Assembly: GCF_963677715.1 (NCBI RefSeq) | Contig: NZ_OY782493.1 | Location: forward strand, 62,001 to 126,000 | Reading direction: 5' to 3' | Source: an uncultured Bacteroides sp. | GTDB taxonomy: Bacteria > Bacteroidota > Bacteroidia > Bacteroidales > Bacteroidaceae | Length of the DNA: 64,000 nucleotides | Shown here: positions 47,798-55,893 of the stretch, in pieces | Numbering within the stretch: position 1 is the stretch's first letter | Layout: each line of letters begins with the position of its first letter | Made by a program: the position numbers and the translations under genes | The notes under the pieces: model-generated | Databases searched by the model: none | What the model saw: the letters and a program-made list of their open reading frames with translations, nothing else | What the model was told of the DNA's origin: nothing

Positions 47798-49992
47798 GCA
47801 ACGGAGGTTCGGCTTATGCCCAAACGGGTAGCTTCATCGTCGTTCAGCTTAATGCTTACTCCCGGCAGTTGCTCCTCATAATTGGTACGTACCAGCGTAA
47901 GCTCATCCATGCCCCGAAGCCTTTCGAGCAAAGTGTCGGCAGCCAGCTTCAAGTCTTTGATGCTGTCTCCGCTGAGGCGAACTTCGATTGGAGAAATGGC
48001 ATCCGAATAGTCCAGTTGCTTGAATCGTAGCCACGCATTTGGGAAATAATTCATGTACTTTCCCGTATATTCGTTCAGCAGTTCTACAGTTGCTTCATTG
48101 TTCAGCGTGTTTACGATGAATTGCGCATAGTTACTTCCCGGTAGCTGTGGCGCGTAAGATGTTTGGAAGCGCGGCGAACTGCTCCCTATAAAAGATGTGA
48201 CAGATACCACTCGCTTATCTTTCTTCAATATATGTTCCATACTATCGGCCACTGCGGCCGTCTGCTCTATGGCAGTACCTTTTGGCAGATAAAACTCTAC
48301 GGCAAACTGGTTACGCTCTGCGATAGGCATAAGTCGTTGCGGCAGACTGGCAAACAGCAAGATACCGATTAACACACTGCCTATGCCGATGCCCAACGTT
48401 GTTTTGGGCCACACAAAGCAGAGATCCAGTAATCTCTCATACTGCTTTTGCATGCTAGCGAGGAAGTTGTGTTTCTTCTTCTCTCCCTGAGGATTAAGCC
48501 CCTTTCTGATGAAGAAATATTGCATAAAGGGCACTAGCAATATGGCAACCAGAAGTGATATCCCCAATATGATGCTGATAGCCCACGGAAAAGACTGCAA
48601 AAAGTCATTCATCATACCCCTTGTGGTAAGTAAGAAGGGAAAGAAAGTAATACTGATGGCCAGTGTGGCCGAAAATATGGGTTTCAGAAATTCTTTTGCA
48701 CTGCCTATGGCCGCATGCCAGCGTGAAGTCCCTTTGCCTATCTTCTCCAGATAAGAATCAATGATTACGATGGAATTATCCACAATCATTCCCAGCGTAA
48801 CTATTAGCGCAGCCAGTGTCACCGTATTCAGCTCTATACCGAAAGCGTAGAAAAGCCCTAACGATATAAAAATTGAAATAGGTATCGTTGAAGCAGCTAC
48901 CGAAGCCACTCTGAGAGGCATTAAAGCCATTATCACCAGAACAACGGCTATGATGGCTATGAATAATTCCTTCAGGAATGTATCCACTGAGTGCCCTACT
49001 ACCTGAGACTGATCGGTTATCTTGTATATCTTTACATCACTCGGCAGTTCTTGCTTGTACTCCTCCAATACCTTATTAACATCCTTGCCCATCTGCACGA
49101 TGTTATTTCCCTTGCGCATCTCCATCGACAACAAGATGCATTTCTTGCCGTTGTTCTTGATGTAAGAGTCCGGGTCGGGATACTCTTTTACGATGCGGGC
49201 AACATCTTTGAGTCGAATAACATTCCCTTTCAGGTCAGAGTACACTATTTGTTCGGCAACGTCCCGCTCGCTGTTGTATGATTTCGCTATGTGTATGGGG
49301 GCAACGAATTGTGAGTTATCTACGGCTCCGCTCATCGTAACGAATCCCTGTGTAAACAGATTCAGGCTAAACAGATTGCTTCCTATGCCGTATGCGGCCA
49401 ATTTCTTTTGATCTACATATACACTTATCTGTTCCTTCTGCAAACCATATCTGCGCAGGTTAGAAACAGCGTCTATCTTTCTCAGTCTGTCTTCCAATCC
49501 TTCCAGATACCGCTCTAACTCCCTATACGTTTTGTCTTTCGATTCCAGTGTTATCAGCATGGCCGATGTATCGCCGAAATCGTCGTTTACCTGCAAGGCC
49601 AGCACCCCCGAGGGTAATGTACTTTTAAACTGCTCTATCCCATGTTTGAATTTAGACCAGAATTCGTCTTTATTCTTCACGTTGTCGTTGAGCTCAACAT
49701 TGATAAACACAATGCCATCACGGCTTTGCGAATACGTCTTCTTTTTCTTAACCTCTTTATAACTAAAAATGAAATGTTCCAATGGTTTGGCGAGCTGCTC
49801 TTCCACTTCGTTGGATGTGGCACCGGGATAAACGCCTATGACTAACCCCTGTCGTACAGTAAATGTGGGAAACTCCTGTTTAGGCATCACGTATAGCCCA
49901 TATATGCCGAAGACGGTCAATAAGGAAGCTATGAGAATAACAATCTGCCTGTATCTCATAGCCAGTTCTATGAATCCTGTTTTCTTTTTCAT
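47794..49992 (-). CDS. RND efflux permease, N-terminal part (broken by frameshift)
   Basis: A 732-aa N-terminal portion of an RND proton-driven efflux pump: helix 1, the first periplasmic docking/porter domain, helices 2-7 with LAALIVTLGMIVDNSIVIIDSY, and part of the second porter domain. It ends at GISRTSVA-TGA. Restoring one T (GCT TTG ACC instead of GCT TGA CC) at about 47796-47798 would join it to the next frame and give a normal protein of about 1030 aa. Start overlaps the adaptor stop by 4 bp. Confidence 0.88.
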   Translation of the reverse strand: MKKKTGFIELAMRYRQIVILIASLLTVFGIYGLYVMPKQEFPTFTVRQGLVIGVYPGATSNEVEEQLAKPLEHFIFSYKEVKKKKTYSQSRDGIVFINVELNDNVKNKDEFWSKFKHGIEQFKSTLPSGVLALQVNDDFGDTSAMLITLESKDKTYRELERYLEGLEDRLRKIDAVSNLRRYGLQKEQISVYVDQKKLAAYGIGSNLFSLNLFTQGFVTMSGAVDNSQFVAPIHIAKSYNSERDVAEQIVYSDLKGNVIRLKDVARIVKEYPDPDSYIKNNGKKCILLSMEMRKGNNIVQMGKDVNKVLEEYKQELPSDVKIYKITDQSQVVGHSVDTFLKELFIAIIAVVLVIMALMPLRVASVAASTIPISIFISLGLFYAFGIELNTVTLAALIVTLGMIVDNSIVIIDSYLEKIGKGTSRWHAAIGSAKEFLKPIFSATLAISITFFPFLLTTRGMMNDFLQSFPWAISIILGISLLVAILLVPFMQYFFIRKGLNPQGEKKKHNFLASMQKQYERLLDLCFVWPKTTLGIGIGSVLIGILLFASLPQRLMPIAERNQFAVEFYLPKGTAIEQTAAVADSMEHILKKDKRVVSVTSFIGSSSPRFQTSYAPQLPGSNYAQFIVNTLNNEATVELLNEYTGKYMNYFPNAWLRFKQLDYSDAISPIEVRLSGDSIKDLKLAADTLLERLRGMDELTLVRTNYEEQLPGVSIKLNDDEATRLGISRTSVA

Positions 49993-51020
49993 TCTACCGT
50001 AATCTTAGTTCCTTCACTTACTTTTTGGCTTCCTTCTGTAATTACCATGTCGCCCTCAGTCAGTCCTTCGGTAATCACTATCCCCATCTTTGTCAATGAG
50101 CCGATTTGTATCGTTTTTAGTGTAGCCACTCCGTTTTTGGCTAACCACACAAAGCGTTCTCCGTCAGCTTTCAGCTGTATGGCATTATTGGGAAGAATAA
50201 TCACAGGCTTGTTGGCCTTGTCGGCCAGTACAACGTTGCAAACCATTCCCGGCATGAGCTCCCCGCGGGCATTGGCCAACTCTATTTTTACTTCGTACGT
50301 ATGCGATAAAGGATTTGCTATGATTCCCTTCTCGGCCACTGTTCCTTCAAAAGACTTGTTTCCCAGAGCGGCAACTGTGATTTGTGCCGTTTGTTTCTTT
50401 TCAATTTCGCTGACTTCGTTCTCAGGCACAGCAATTTTTATATTCACTCTGTTTATCTCGGCCAGCTGCATCACTTCTATTCCCGGCATCACATTCATGC
50501 CCGGTTCTAGGTTTTTCGCGGCTATCACTCCACTGAAGGGTGCGTACAGCCCGGCGTCTTTCTTGTCCTTGCGTGCTATCTGCTCCATGCTTTGGGCTTG
50601 TTGCAGTTTGCTTTCCACTTCCACCCATTTTATCTCGGGCAGGCTTCCGCTTTCGTGCAACGTTTTCATTCGGTTATAAGCATCTTGTGCCTGTTTCAAT
50701 GTCGATAATGCAGCGTCGTAGGTGCTTTGCAGTGTTACCGGGTCCAGCGTGGCCAGCAATTGCCCCTTTTGTATTTTCTCACCCTCACTTATCAGTACTT
50801 TATTCACATTGCCCATTACCTGAAAGCTGAGAGAAGACAGGGTAGAAGCCTCTACAGTGCCTACATAACTCTTTCCGTCTTCCATTGTTGTGGCTGTTAC
50901 CTTCACGGCTTTTACCTTTACCGATCCGGATGCTCCCGATTCATCTTTTTGCCCTTTGCAGCTTGAAAGAAGGATTGCACACATTAAAATGTATGCGTAG
51001 CTATAAATTCTCATATACAT
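49989..51020 (-). CDS. Efflux RND periplasmic adaptor lipoprotein
   Basis: A 343-aa membrane-fusion protein. Lipobox LSSC ends the signal peptide. The barrel-sandwich (biotinyl-lipoyl-like) domain (SEGEKIQKGQLLATLDPV), an alpha-hairpin coiled coil and the second lipoyl half (GLYAPFSGVIAAKNLEPGM) are followed by beta-barrel and membrane-proximal domains. It is the first gene of the operon. ATG 51014 is an alternative start. No clear TAnnTTTG element was seen just upstream, fitting activator control by an adjacent AraC protein. Confidence 0.92.
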   Translation of the reverse strand: MYMRIYSYAYILMCAILLSSCKGQKDESGASGSVKVKAVKVTATTMEDGKSYVGTVEASTLSSLSFQVMGNVNKVLISEGEKIQKGQLLATLDPVTLQSTYDAALSTLKQAQDAYNRMKTLHESGSLPEIKWVEVESKLQQAQSMEQIARKDKKDAGLYAPFSGVIAAKNLEPGMNVMPGIEVMQLAEINRVNIKIAVPENEVSEIEKKQTAQITVAALGNKSFEGTVAEKGIIANPLSHTYEVKIELANARGELMPGMVCNVVLADKANKPVIILPNNAIQLKADGERFVWLAKNGVATLKTIQIGSLTKMGIVITEGLTEGDMVITEGSQKVSEGTKITVE

Positions 51021-51162
51021 TTGTTATTAGTGATTTTATATTATACTAAATGGTGCAAAGGTGAGCTCTTTTCCCCGCTAAAAAAAGTTCTTGCTTCTAC
51101 TATATATGTTCTTTTTTTCGGTTTAATAGGATTTAGTGTTTGGCACATTCATAAAGAATATG

Positions 51163-51170
51163 TATGTTTG
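51163..51170 (+). promoter_or_regulatory. -7 promoter element of araC copy 2
   Basis: TATGTTTG, consensus match. It covers the ATG at 51164 and so rules that codon out as the start. Confidence 0.5.
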
Positions 51171-51202
51171 CAGTCAAAATAATGAATATGAATACTGATA
51201 CG

Positions 51203-52084
51203 ATGCCTATAATAGATCTTTCTACAGTGCAAAACACAGTGCAAAATCTTCCTAACAAGGGTACAACGATGATTGACCATGATTTTGCTATCTTTGATGA
51301 TATATCCGATATTCCTTTGATGGATTATCCCAGTAGAGTAAATGTCTGCATTCTGGCTATTTGCCTGAGGGGAAAGAGCCGTGTGGGCATCAATCTGGAA
51401 GAGTACACATTATCGGGCGACCAGGCGTTTATTGTTATGCCCGATCAGATTTTGCAATGCCTTGATATGACCGACGATTTTTTGGGTGTTTATATTGTTT
51501 TTTCCAAAAATTTCTTAGACAGCATATTACCTCGTCTGAAAGAAATTCTTCCGTTGTTCTTTTACCTGAAAGATCATCCCTGCATCGACCTTACCGAAGA
51601 TGAGAGAGATAATATGCTCGACTATCATTCGTTTCTTTGGGAGAAAGTGAAGATGACTAAAAATATATTTCGCAAAGAGGTTGCCCAAGGGTTGTTGCTT
51701 TCTATGTTTTATGACCTTTATAATATTTGTGCACCCAATCTTAAATCGGGCACTCATCCCAAGAGCCGTCAGCGTGAAATCTTCGAGCAATTTCTCAACG
51801 AAGTAACTTCGTCTTTTAAATCGGAAAGAAGCGTAAATTATTATGCGAAGAAAATGTATTTAACGCCGAAACACATTTCTTGGGTTGTGAAGGAGATCAG
51901 CGGAAAAACGGCGGGAGAGTGGATTGACGATTTTGTGATTCTTGAGGCTAAATCATTATTAAAATCATCCGATATGAGTATTCAGCAGATAGCCGAGGAA
52001 CTTCATTTTTCAAATCAGTCTTTTTTCGGAAAATACTTTAAGCATTATACAGGGATATCTCCCAAAGAATATCGTGCCAAGTAG
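51203..52084 (+). CDS. AraC-family transcriptional regulator (efflux-flanking copy 2)
   Basis: A 293-aa paralogue of the regulator at 44664 with the same layout: sensing domain then AraC HTH pair (SVNYYAKKMYLTPKHISWVVKE, SIQQIAEELHFSNQSFFGKYFK). The start at 51203 (MPIIDLSTVQ) is chosen because it aligns with the copy 1 start (MPKIPHIDFSTV) and because a promoter element lies at 51163-51170; starts at 51182 and 51188 remain possible. It is divergent from the adaptor gene, the classical position for a regulator of that operon. Confidence 0.9.
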   Translation: MPIIDLSTVQNTVQNLPNKGTTMIDHDFAIFDDISDIPLMDYPSRVNVCILAICLRGKSRVGINLEEYTLSGDQAFIVMPDQILQCLDMTDDFLGVYIVFSKNFLDSILPRLKEILPLFFYLKDHPCIDLTEDERDNMLDYHSFLWEKVKMTKNIFRKEVAQGLLLSMFYDLYNICAPNLKSGTHPKSRQREIFEQFLNEVTSSFKSERSVNYYAKKMYLTPKHISWVVKEISGKTAGEWIDDFVILEAKSLLKSSDMSIQQIAEELHFSNQSFFGKYFKHYTGISPKEYRAK

Positions 52085-52171
52085 CTTATAAAAAGAAATA
52101 TCGGCTCTGCCTATTTATGCTGAGTCCGATTGTGATAGAATGGGAATAGAATGGAAAATGTGATAGAATGA

Positions 52172-52212
52172 AAAAAAGGCAATACCGCCGCTTGGTGATA
52201 TTGCCTTTTTTA
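52172..52212 (+). terminator. Rho-independent terminator of araC copy 2
   Basis: AAAAGGCAATACC / GATATTGCCTTTTTT imperfect stem followed by T6. Confidence 0.7.
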
Positions 52213-52347
52213 ATTGAATGTTACCTAAAAACGATCTTTGTACTATATATAAAAACTAATCTTTTCCTTTGATGTTGCAAAGGTATGGAGTTTATTTGAG
52301 ATAGCGTTTGATGTAAATCAAATAATAAGTTTCAGGCAATTTCTTTA

Positions 52348-52929
52348 TCATAAACTTCCGGCTCTTACGCGGCTCAGGGTTTCCGGAGTCATAAGCAGAT
52401 AGGAAGCTATGTGTGATAGGGGAGCCCGTTTTATGACTTCCGGATGTGTTTTCATTAATAGGTTGTATCGCTCACGGGCTGTTTCAAACCTCCATGAGTC
52501 GGCTTTAATCTGCGATGTGATAAGCGAAAATTCGAGTATCTTGCGGTAGAATATATTGATCTCTTTAATATCTTCGGTTAGTTTCAATAATTTGTCGTAG
52601 GGCAGCAAATATACCGTTGATTGTTCGATGGCTTCCGCCACCAGTCTGGTAGGCTCCTGTTTCAGTAAGCTTTCAATGCACATCAGTATGCATCCCTCGT
52701 AAGAGAAGTGTTCGGTTACTTCTTTCCCGTTTTTGAAATAATACTGTCGTAACATTCCTTTTCCCACGAAAACAATGTATTTGCTTATTTGTCCTTCATA
52801 AATAAGCATTTCTCCTTTATCTAAATCACGGCACACCGCTAACTCTTCCAGCACTTTTCGCCCTTCGGGACTCATTTGCGGATATCTTGAGTTTACTACG
52901 GCCTCTACGGTTTGTCTGAGCAATTCCAT
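52348..52929 (-). CDS. Crp/Fnr-family transcriptional regulator
   Basis: A 193-aa protein with a cyclic-nucleotide-binding-like jelly roll (residues about 20-120; KGEMLIYEGQISKYIVFVGKGMLRQYY) and a short C-terminal helix-turn-helix (PLSHIASYLLMTPETLSRVR). The FNR-type iron-sulfur cysteines are absent. This short type is common in Bacteroidetes; ligand and targets are unknown. Confidence 0.87.
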   Translation of the reverse strand: MELLRQTVEAVVNSRYPQMSPEGRKVLEELAVCRDLDKGEMLIYEGQISKYIVFVGKGMLRQYYFKNGKEVTEHFSYEGCILMCIESLLKQEPTRLVAEAIEQSTVYLLPYDKLLKLTEDIKEINIFYRKILEFSLITSQIKADSWRFETARERYNLLMKTHPEVIKRAPLSHIASYLLMTPETLSRVRAGSL

Positions 52930-52959
52930 TTTTTTGATGATTTTGAATAGGTTATGTCA

Positions 52960-52967
52960 CAAAAGTA
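52960..52967 (-). promoter_or_regulatory. -7 promoter element of the Crp-like gene
   Basis: Minus-strand TACTTTTG, consensus match, 31 bp upstream of the ATG. Confidence 0.5.
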
Positions 52968-53011
52968 AGGAAAAAATTGATATATATCAAATTGTCTTTA
53001 CTTTGTATTTA

Positions 53012-53039
53012 CTTTCTTTTGCCTTGATGCAAAAGAAAG
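53012..53039. repeat. Small hairpin (CTTTCTTTTGC inverted repeat)
   Basis: CTTTCTTTTGC pairs with GCAAAAGAAAG around a 6-nt loop, and leads into an unusual tract (53040-53175) rich in GCTTGCTTAACGCTACG-like words. It resembles extragenic repeats found in other Bacteroidetes; family assignment is from memory. Confidence 0.45.
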
Positions 53040-53211
53040 CAACAAAGAAAAAATCAGGGCTGCTTCTACTTCGCTACTACAGTGATGCTCTACGCTACAA
53101 GCGATTAAACTCGCTTACGCTCAAACAAACTCGCTTGCTTAACGCTACGTGCGTCACTTCCGTTTAACGCTGCGTAGAAGAGGCCAATCTTATTTTTTTC
53201 TGCTTTTTGTT

Positions 53212-53507
53212 TTGTACATTTAATGAGTTGTATTGTGTTTGTTCTCAATTAGTTATGAGCGCTGAAGTGTACAATGATTGATCTTTTGTTAAACTTGTAC
53301 ACTTAATGAGTTGTATTGTGTTTATTATCAGTTAGTTATGAGTGCTGAAGTGTACGATGATTGGTCTTTTATTGAGTTTGTACACTTAATGAATGGCATT
53401 TCGTTTATTATCAAATGGTTATGAAAGTTGAAGTGTACAATAACGGACTTTCTACTAAACTTGTACATTTGGTGAGTTGTATTGTGTTTATTATCAGTTT
53501 GTTAGAA
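53212..53507. repeat. 83-bp tandem repeat array (about 3.5 copies)
   Basis: Units start with TTGTACAYTT at 53212, 53295, 53378 and 53461, exactly 83 bp apart; the last is partial and diverges near 53507. Each unit contains the inverted partner AAGTGTACRA at 53265, 53348 and 53431, so AAGTGTACAA-N20-TTGTACACTT hairpins recur three times. The array fills most of the gap between the Crp-like gene and the DUF4248 gene. Confidence 0.85.
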
Positions 53508-53734
53508 TTTGTGAAACATTACAGAAAATGGTCGGATGCACGGCACTGTTCCGCTTGTCCGCCGTTCTCATGTAACAAAGATACATCAGTGTGAATGATC
53601 TGTTTGTCATACTTTGCGTTACTTGTACAATTATTGTTTTTGGTTGTATAAAAGGGTTTTTATTTATTCTTATCTAGTTGTATTTGTAGTTATTATTTTG
53701 TAAATTTACGAGGTAAACCAATAACGAAACGCTA

Positions 53735-53962
53735 ATGAAAGAAGACGAAAAATTTGCTGTCCGCTCTTATAGTAAGTCCGACTTGGCACACCTGTACAAC
53801 CCCAACATGCCTTTGATTTCGGCCATGCGGAAACTGCGCTGCTGGATTCAGCGAAACGAAGATCTCTACGAGAAATTGTATTGTGGAAAGGAGGGTAAGA
53901 ATGATCATTACTATACCCGCCGGCAGGTAGAACTTATTGTAACTTATTTGGGAGAGCCTTGA
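53735..53962 (+). CDS. DUF4248 small protein
   Basis: A 75-aa protein with the family pattern SYSKSDLAHLYNPNMP near the start and a basic, aromatic-rich centre (LRCWIQRNEDLYEKL), suggesting a small helical nucleic-acid-associated protein. DUF4248 genes in Bacteroides often sit beside HU/VirE and phage-type replication genes; here the neighbour is a decayed helicase. The function is unknown. Confidence 0.75.
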   Translation: MKEDEKFAVRSYSKSDLAHLYNPNMPLISAMRKLRCWIQRNEDLYEKLYCGKEGKNDHYYTRRQVELIVTYLGEP

Positions 53963-53981
53963 CGGCCCTCCCGTTTTTTTT
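53950..53981 (+). terminator. Rho-independent terminator of the DUF4248 gene
   Basis: GGGAGAGCC / GGCCCTCCC stem around the stop codon (one mismatch), followed by a T8 run. Confidence 0.75.
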
Positions 53982-53997
53982 GTTTGATCACCGGTGC

Positions 53998-54916
53998 TTA
54001 CCTGGCATTTCGCAGGAGCCATTCCATTGGCGGCACGTAGTTGCCAATGCGCGTCATGCTTTGGTTGTGGCCGAAGTACACATTGCCCGTTTGCCCGTTG
54101 CGGTGCTTGGCAATGATGGCAATGCCCAGTCCTTCGGCAGGGTAGCCGCTCTCTTTGTCCGTAGCCAGTTGCGCCATGGCGGGGCGGAAAAGCAGCATTA
54201 CCACATCCGCATCCTGTTCGATGGTGCCACTCTCGCGGAGGTCGGCCAGCATCGGCCGTCGCCCCGGTCTGTTCTCCGACTCACGGTTAAGCTGGCTCAG
54301 GAGAATCACCGGGATGTTCAGGTCGCCCTTCTGCCAACCCGCCGTGATGCGGTCGAGATCTGTGAGCCCCGTGGGGATGCCCGTAATGCCCTCTTTGTTG
54401 TTGTGCATGCGCACTTCCGCTTCCGTCAGCGTGTCGGTCATCAGCGTGTCCAGTTCGCGCAGGCGCGTGGTGCGTCCAAATTCATTCTCTATCATATCGA
54501 GCAATTTGTAGGCTTCGCCGATGGTGTCGCTCGATCGGTTGTTTCGTCGGCCGCAGTCCAAACAAGCGGTTGAAACCCACTATCATCTGGCGGCGCACAA
54601 ACTTTTCGCGCACCACCATGACATGATATTCCAGGTGCGCACAGCTGGCCACCTTGGCACTGAGTTGTGTTACAAAGAACGGGCCGCCCACCTCGTCGAG
54701 CTCTCCACGCCGGCGCAGCTCCTCGGTCACGGTGAGAATATCGATCTGCGTGCCCGCCCCGTGCATGGTCTGCATGGCTGCAAAAATCTTTTCGTGTCTG
54801 GAGTCGTAGAACATTTCCGGACGTAGTTTGGAGCTCACCATCGGCATAGCGGTGGTTTCGATGAGGCAGCCGCCGATAACGGCCGCTTCCATTTCAATGG
54901 CTTGAGGTTGATTCAT
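53998..54916 (-). pseudogene. Decayed DnaB-like replicative helicase
   Basis: The N-terminal part (54916 down to about 54560) encodes a DnaB N-terminal domain (EMEAAVIGGCLIE, LRPEMFYDSRHEKIFAAM). At FNRLFGL the frame changes, passes briefly through a second frame (AADETTD) and resumes in a third as DTIGEAYKLLDMIENEF. The RecA-like domain starts normally (GLTDLDRITAGWQKGDL) but jumps straight to NIPVILLSQLNRES near 54318, so roughly 150 residues with Walker A and Walker B are gone. The rest (TIEQDADVVMLLFRP) is typical DnaB. It cannot be an active helicase. The segment is visibly richer in G+C than its surroundings, suggesting transfer. Confidence 0.88.
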
Positions 54917-54935
54917 GGTAAAAAAGTTTTTTTGT

Positions 54936-55147
54936 TTAGTCTTCGTCCAGAAAAGATTTGTCTTTCAGGTAGTTGGCCGCCTGTTTGCAAAACCGGGTGT
55001 CCGACAGGTTATAATAATAATTTTCTATCTCGTTTAGCGCCGTCTCCTTCTCTTTTGGCGACAGCAGATTCCATTCCCGCCTGCCAGCAACTCTCTCGAG
55101 AGCAATATGTAGCCCCTGTTTTGCTGTGTGTCAGTAGTATAAGTCAT
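54936..55147 (-). pseudogene. Frameshifted small gene upstream of the dnaB remnant
   Basis: An ATG at 55147 (MTYTTDTQQNRGYILLSRE) opens a frame that soon ends, while a second frame on the same strand reads EWNLLSPKEKETALNEIENY, continues through FCKQAANYLKDKS and stops at 54936, 20 bp before the dnaB-like ATG. Together they would make a protein of about 70 aa. The product is not recognised. A full consensus promoter precedes it. Confidence 0.55.
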
Positions 55148-55173
55148 AATATTTAGTCTTTAAAAATATTTAG

Positions 55174-55181
55174 CAAATATA
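55174..55181 (-). promoter_or_regulatory. -7 promoter element of the decayed helicase operon
   Basis: Minus-strand TATATTTG, full TAnnTTTG match, 26 bp upstream of the small gene's ATG. The promoter outlived the genes. Confidence 0.5.
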
Positions 55182-55893
55182 TCGGTCTGCCTCATTGCCT
55201 CCAAGTTTAAAGAGCCTGCGGCAACTGAAAAAGATGAAAATAACCGAGAACAAAAAAAGTAACTAAAAAGTGATGAAAAGAACAGAAAACGCTCAAAGCC
55301 GACAAAAAGAACAAATGTGACTGAAAAGAATGAAAGGTAAAAGAAAATATTTATGCAAGATGCTGCGCTTACCGAAAATGATAAAAGCCTTCTGAAGCAC
55401 TTGTGAGGTACTTTAGGAGGCTTTTAGATGAGTGAAATTTCTTTTAAAAAGTGCGCCGTCTGTTGCGCCACACCCGTGTGTTGTTTAGTACGTTGATGTA
55501 CAGCAGGTTATATTTGCATGAATACAAATATAATAGTTAACATATACGCAATATTATAAGCAAAAATAAATCAATTAATTTTAGCTTTTAAATTTATTTC
55601 AAAATTAAATAATGCATTTCTACTTATTGTAATATACAGCTTTTATTTGTAACTATAAATAACTATATATTTTTTTTACAGAAAATAGTTTTTTGAATTC
55701 AAGGTCTTGAATTTTTTAAAGAACGCCTTCGGTTTTTATTTGTAGGCCTTGAAATTTTGATTGGAAATTATATTCAGATAAGCGGGTCGGGATGTCGGGG
55801 ATAATTTTTTATATAAAAACGGTTAGTCTTTTGTATTTTTTAAATATAAGTTATATATTTACAGTGAAATGCGATAATCTAATTATTCTCTCT
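55182..55893. other. Intergenic region, no gene seen
   Basis: About 710 bp. The first part (about 55220-55345) is strongly purine-rich on the + strand with repeated GAAAAGAA-like words. A hairpin TAAAAGCCTTCT / AGGAGGCTTTTA lies at about 55382-55427. The remainder is A/T-rich leader of the TPR gene. Confidence 0.4.

Noticed and set aside
53212-53507. CRISPR array
   Set aside because: Units are contiguous 83-bp copies with no short-repeat/spacer alternation and no cas genes.
53959-54573. 204-codon + strand frame opposite the dnaB remnant
   Set aside because: Long only because the G+C-rich antisense strand lacks stops; the minus strand has clear DnaB domains.
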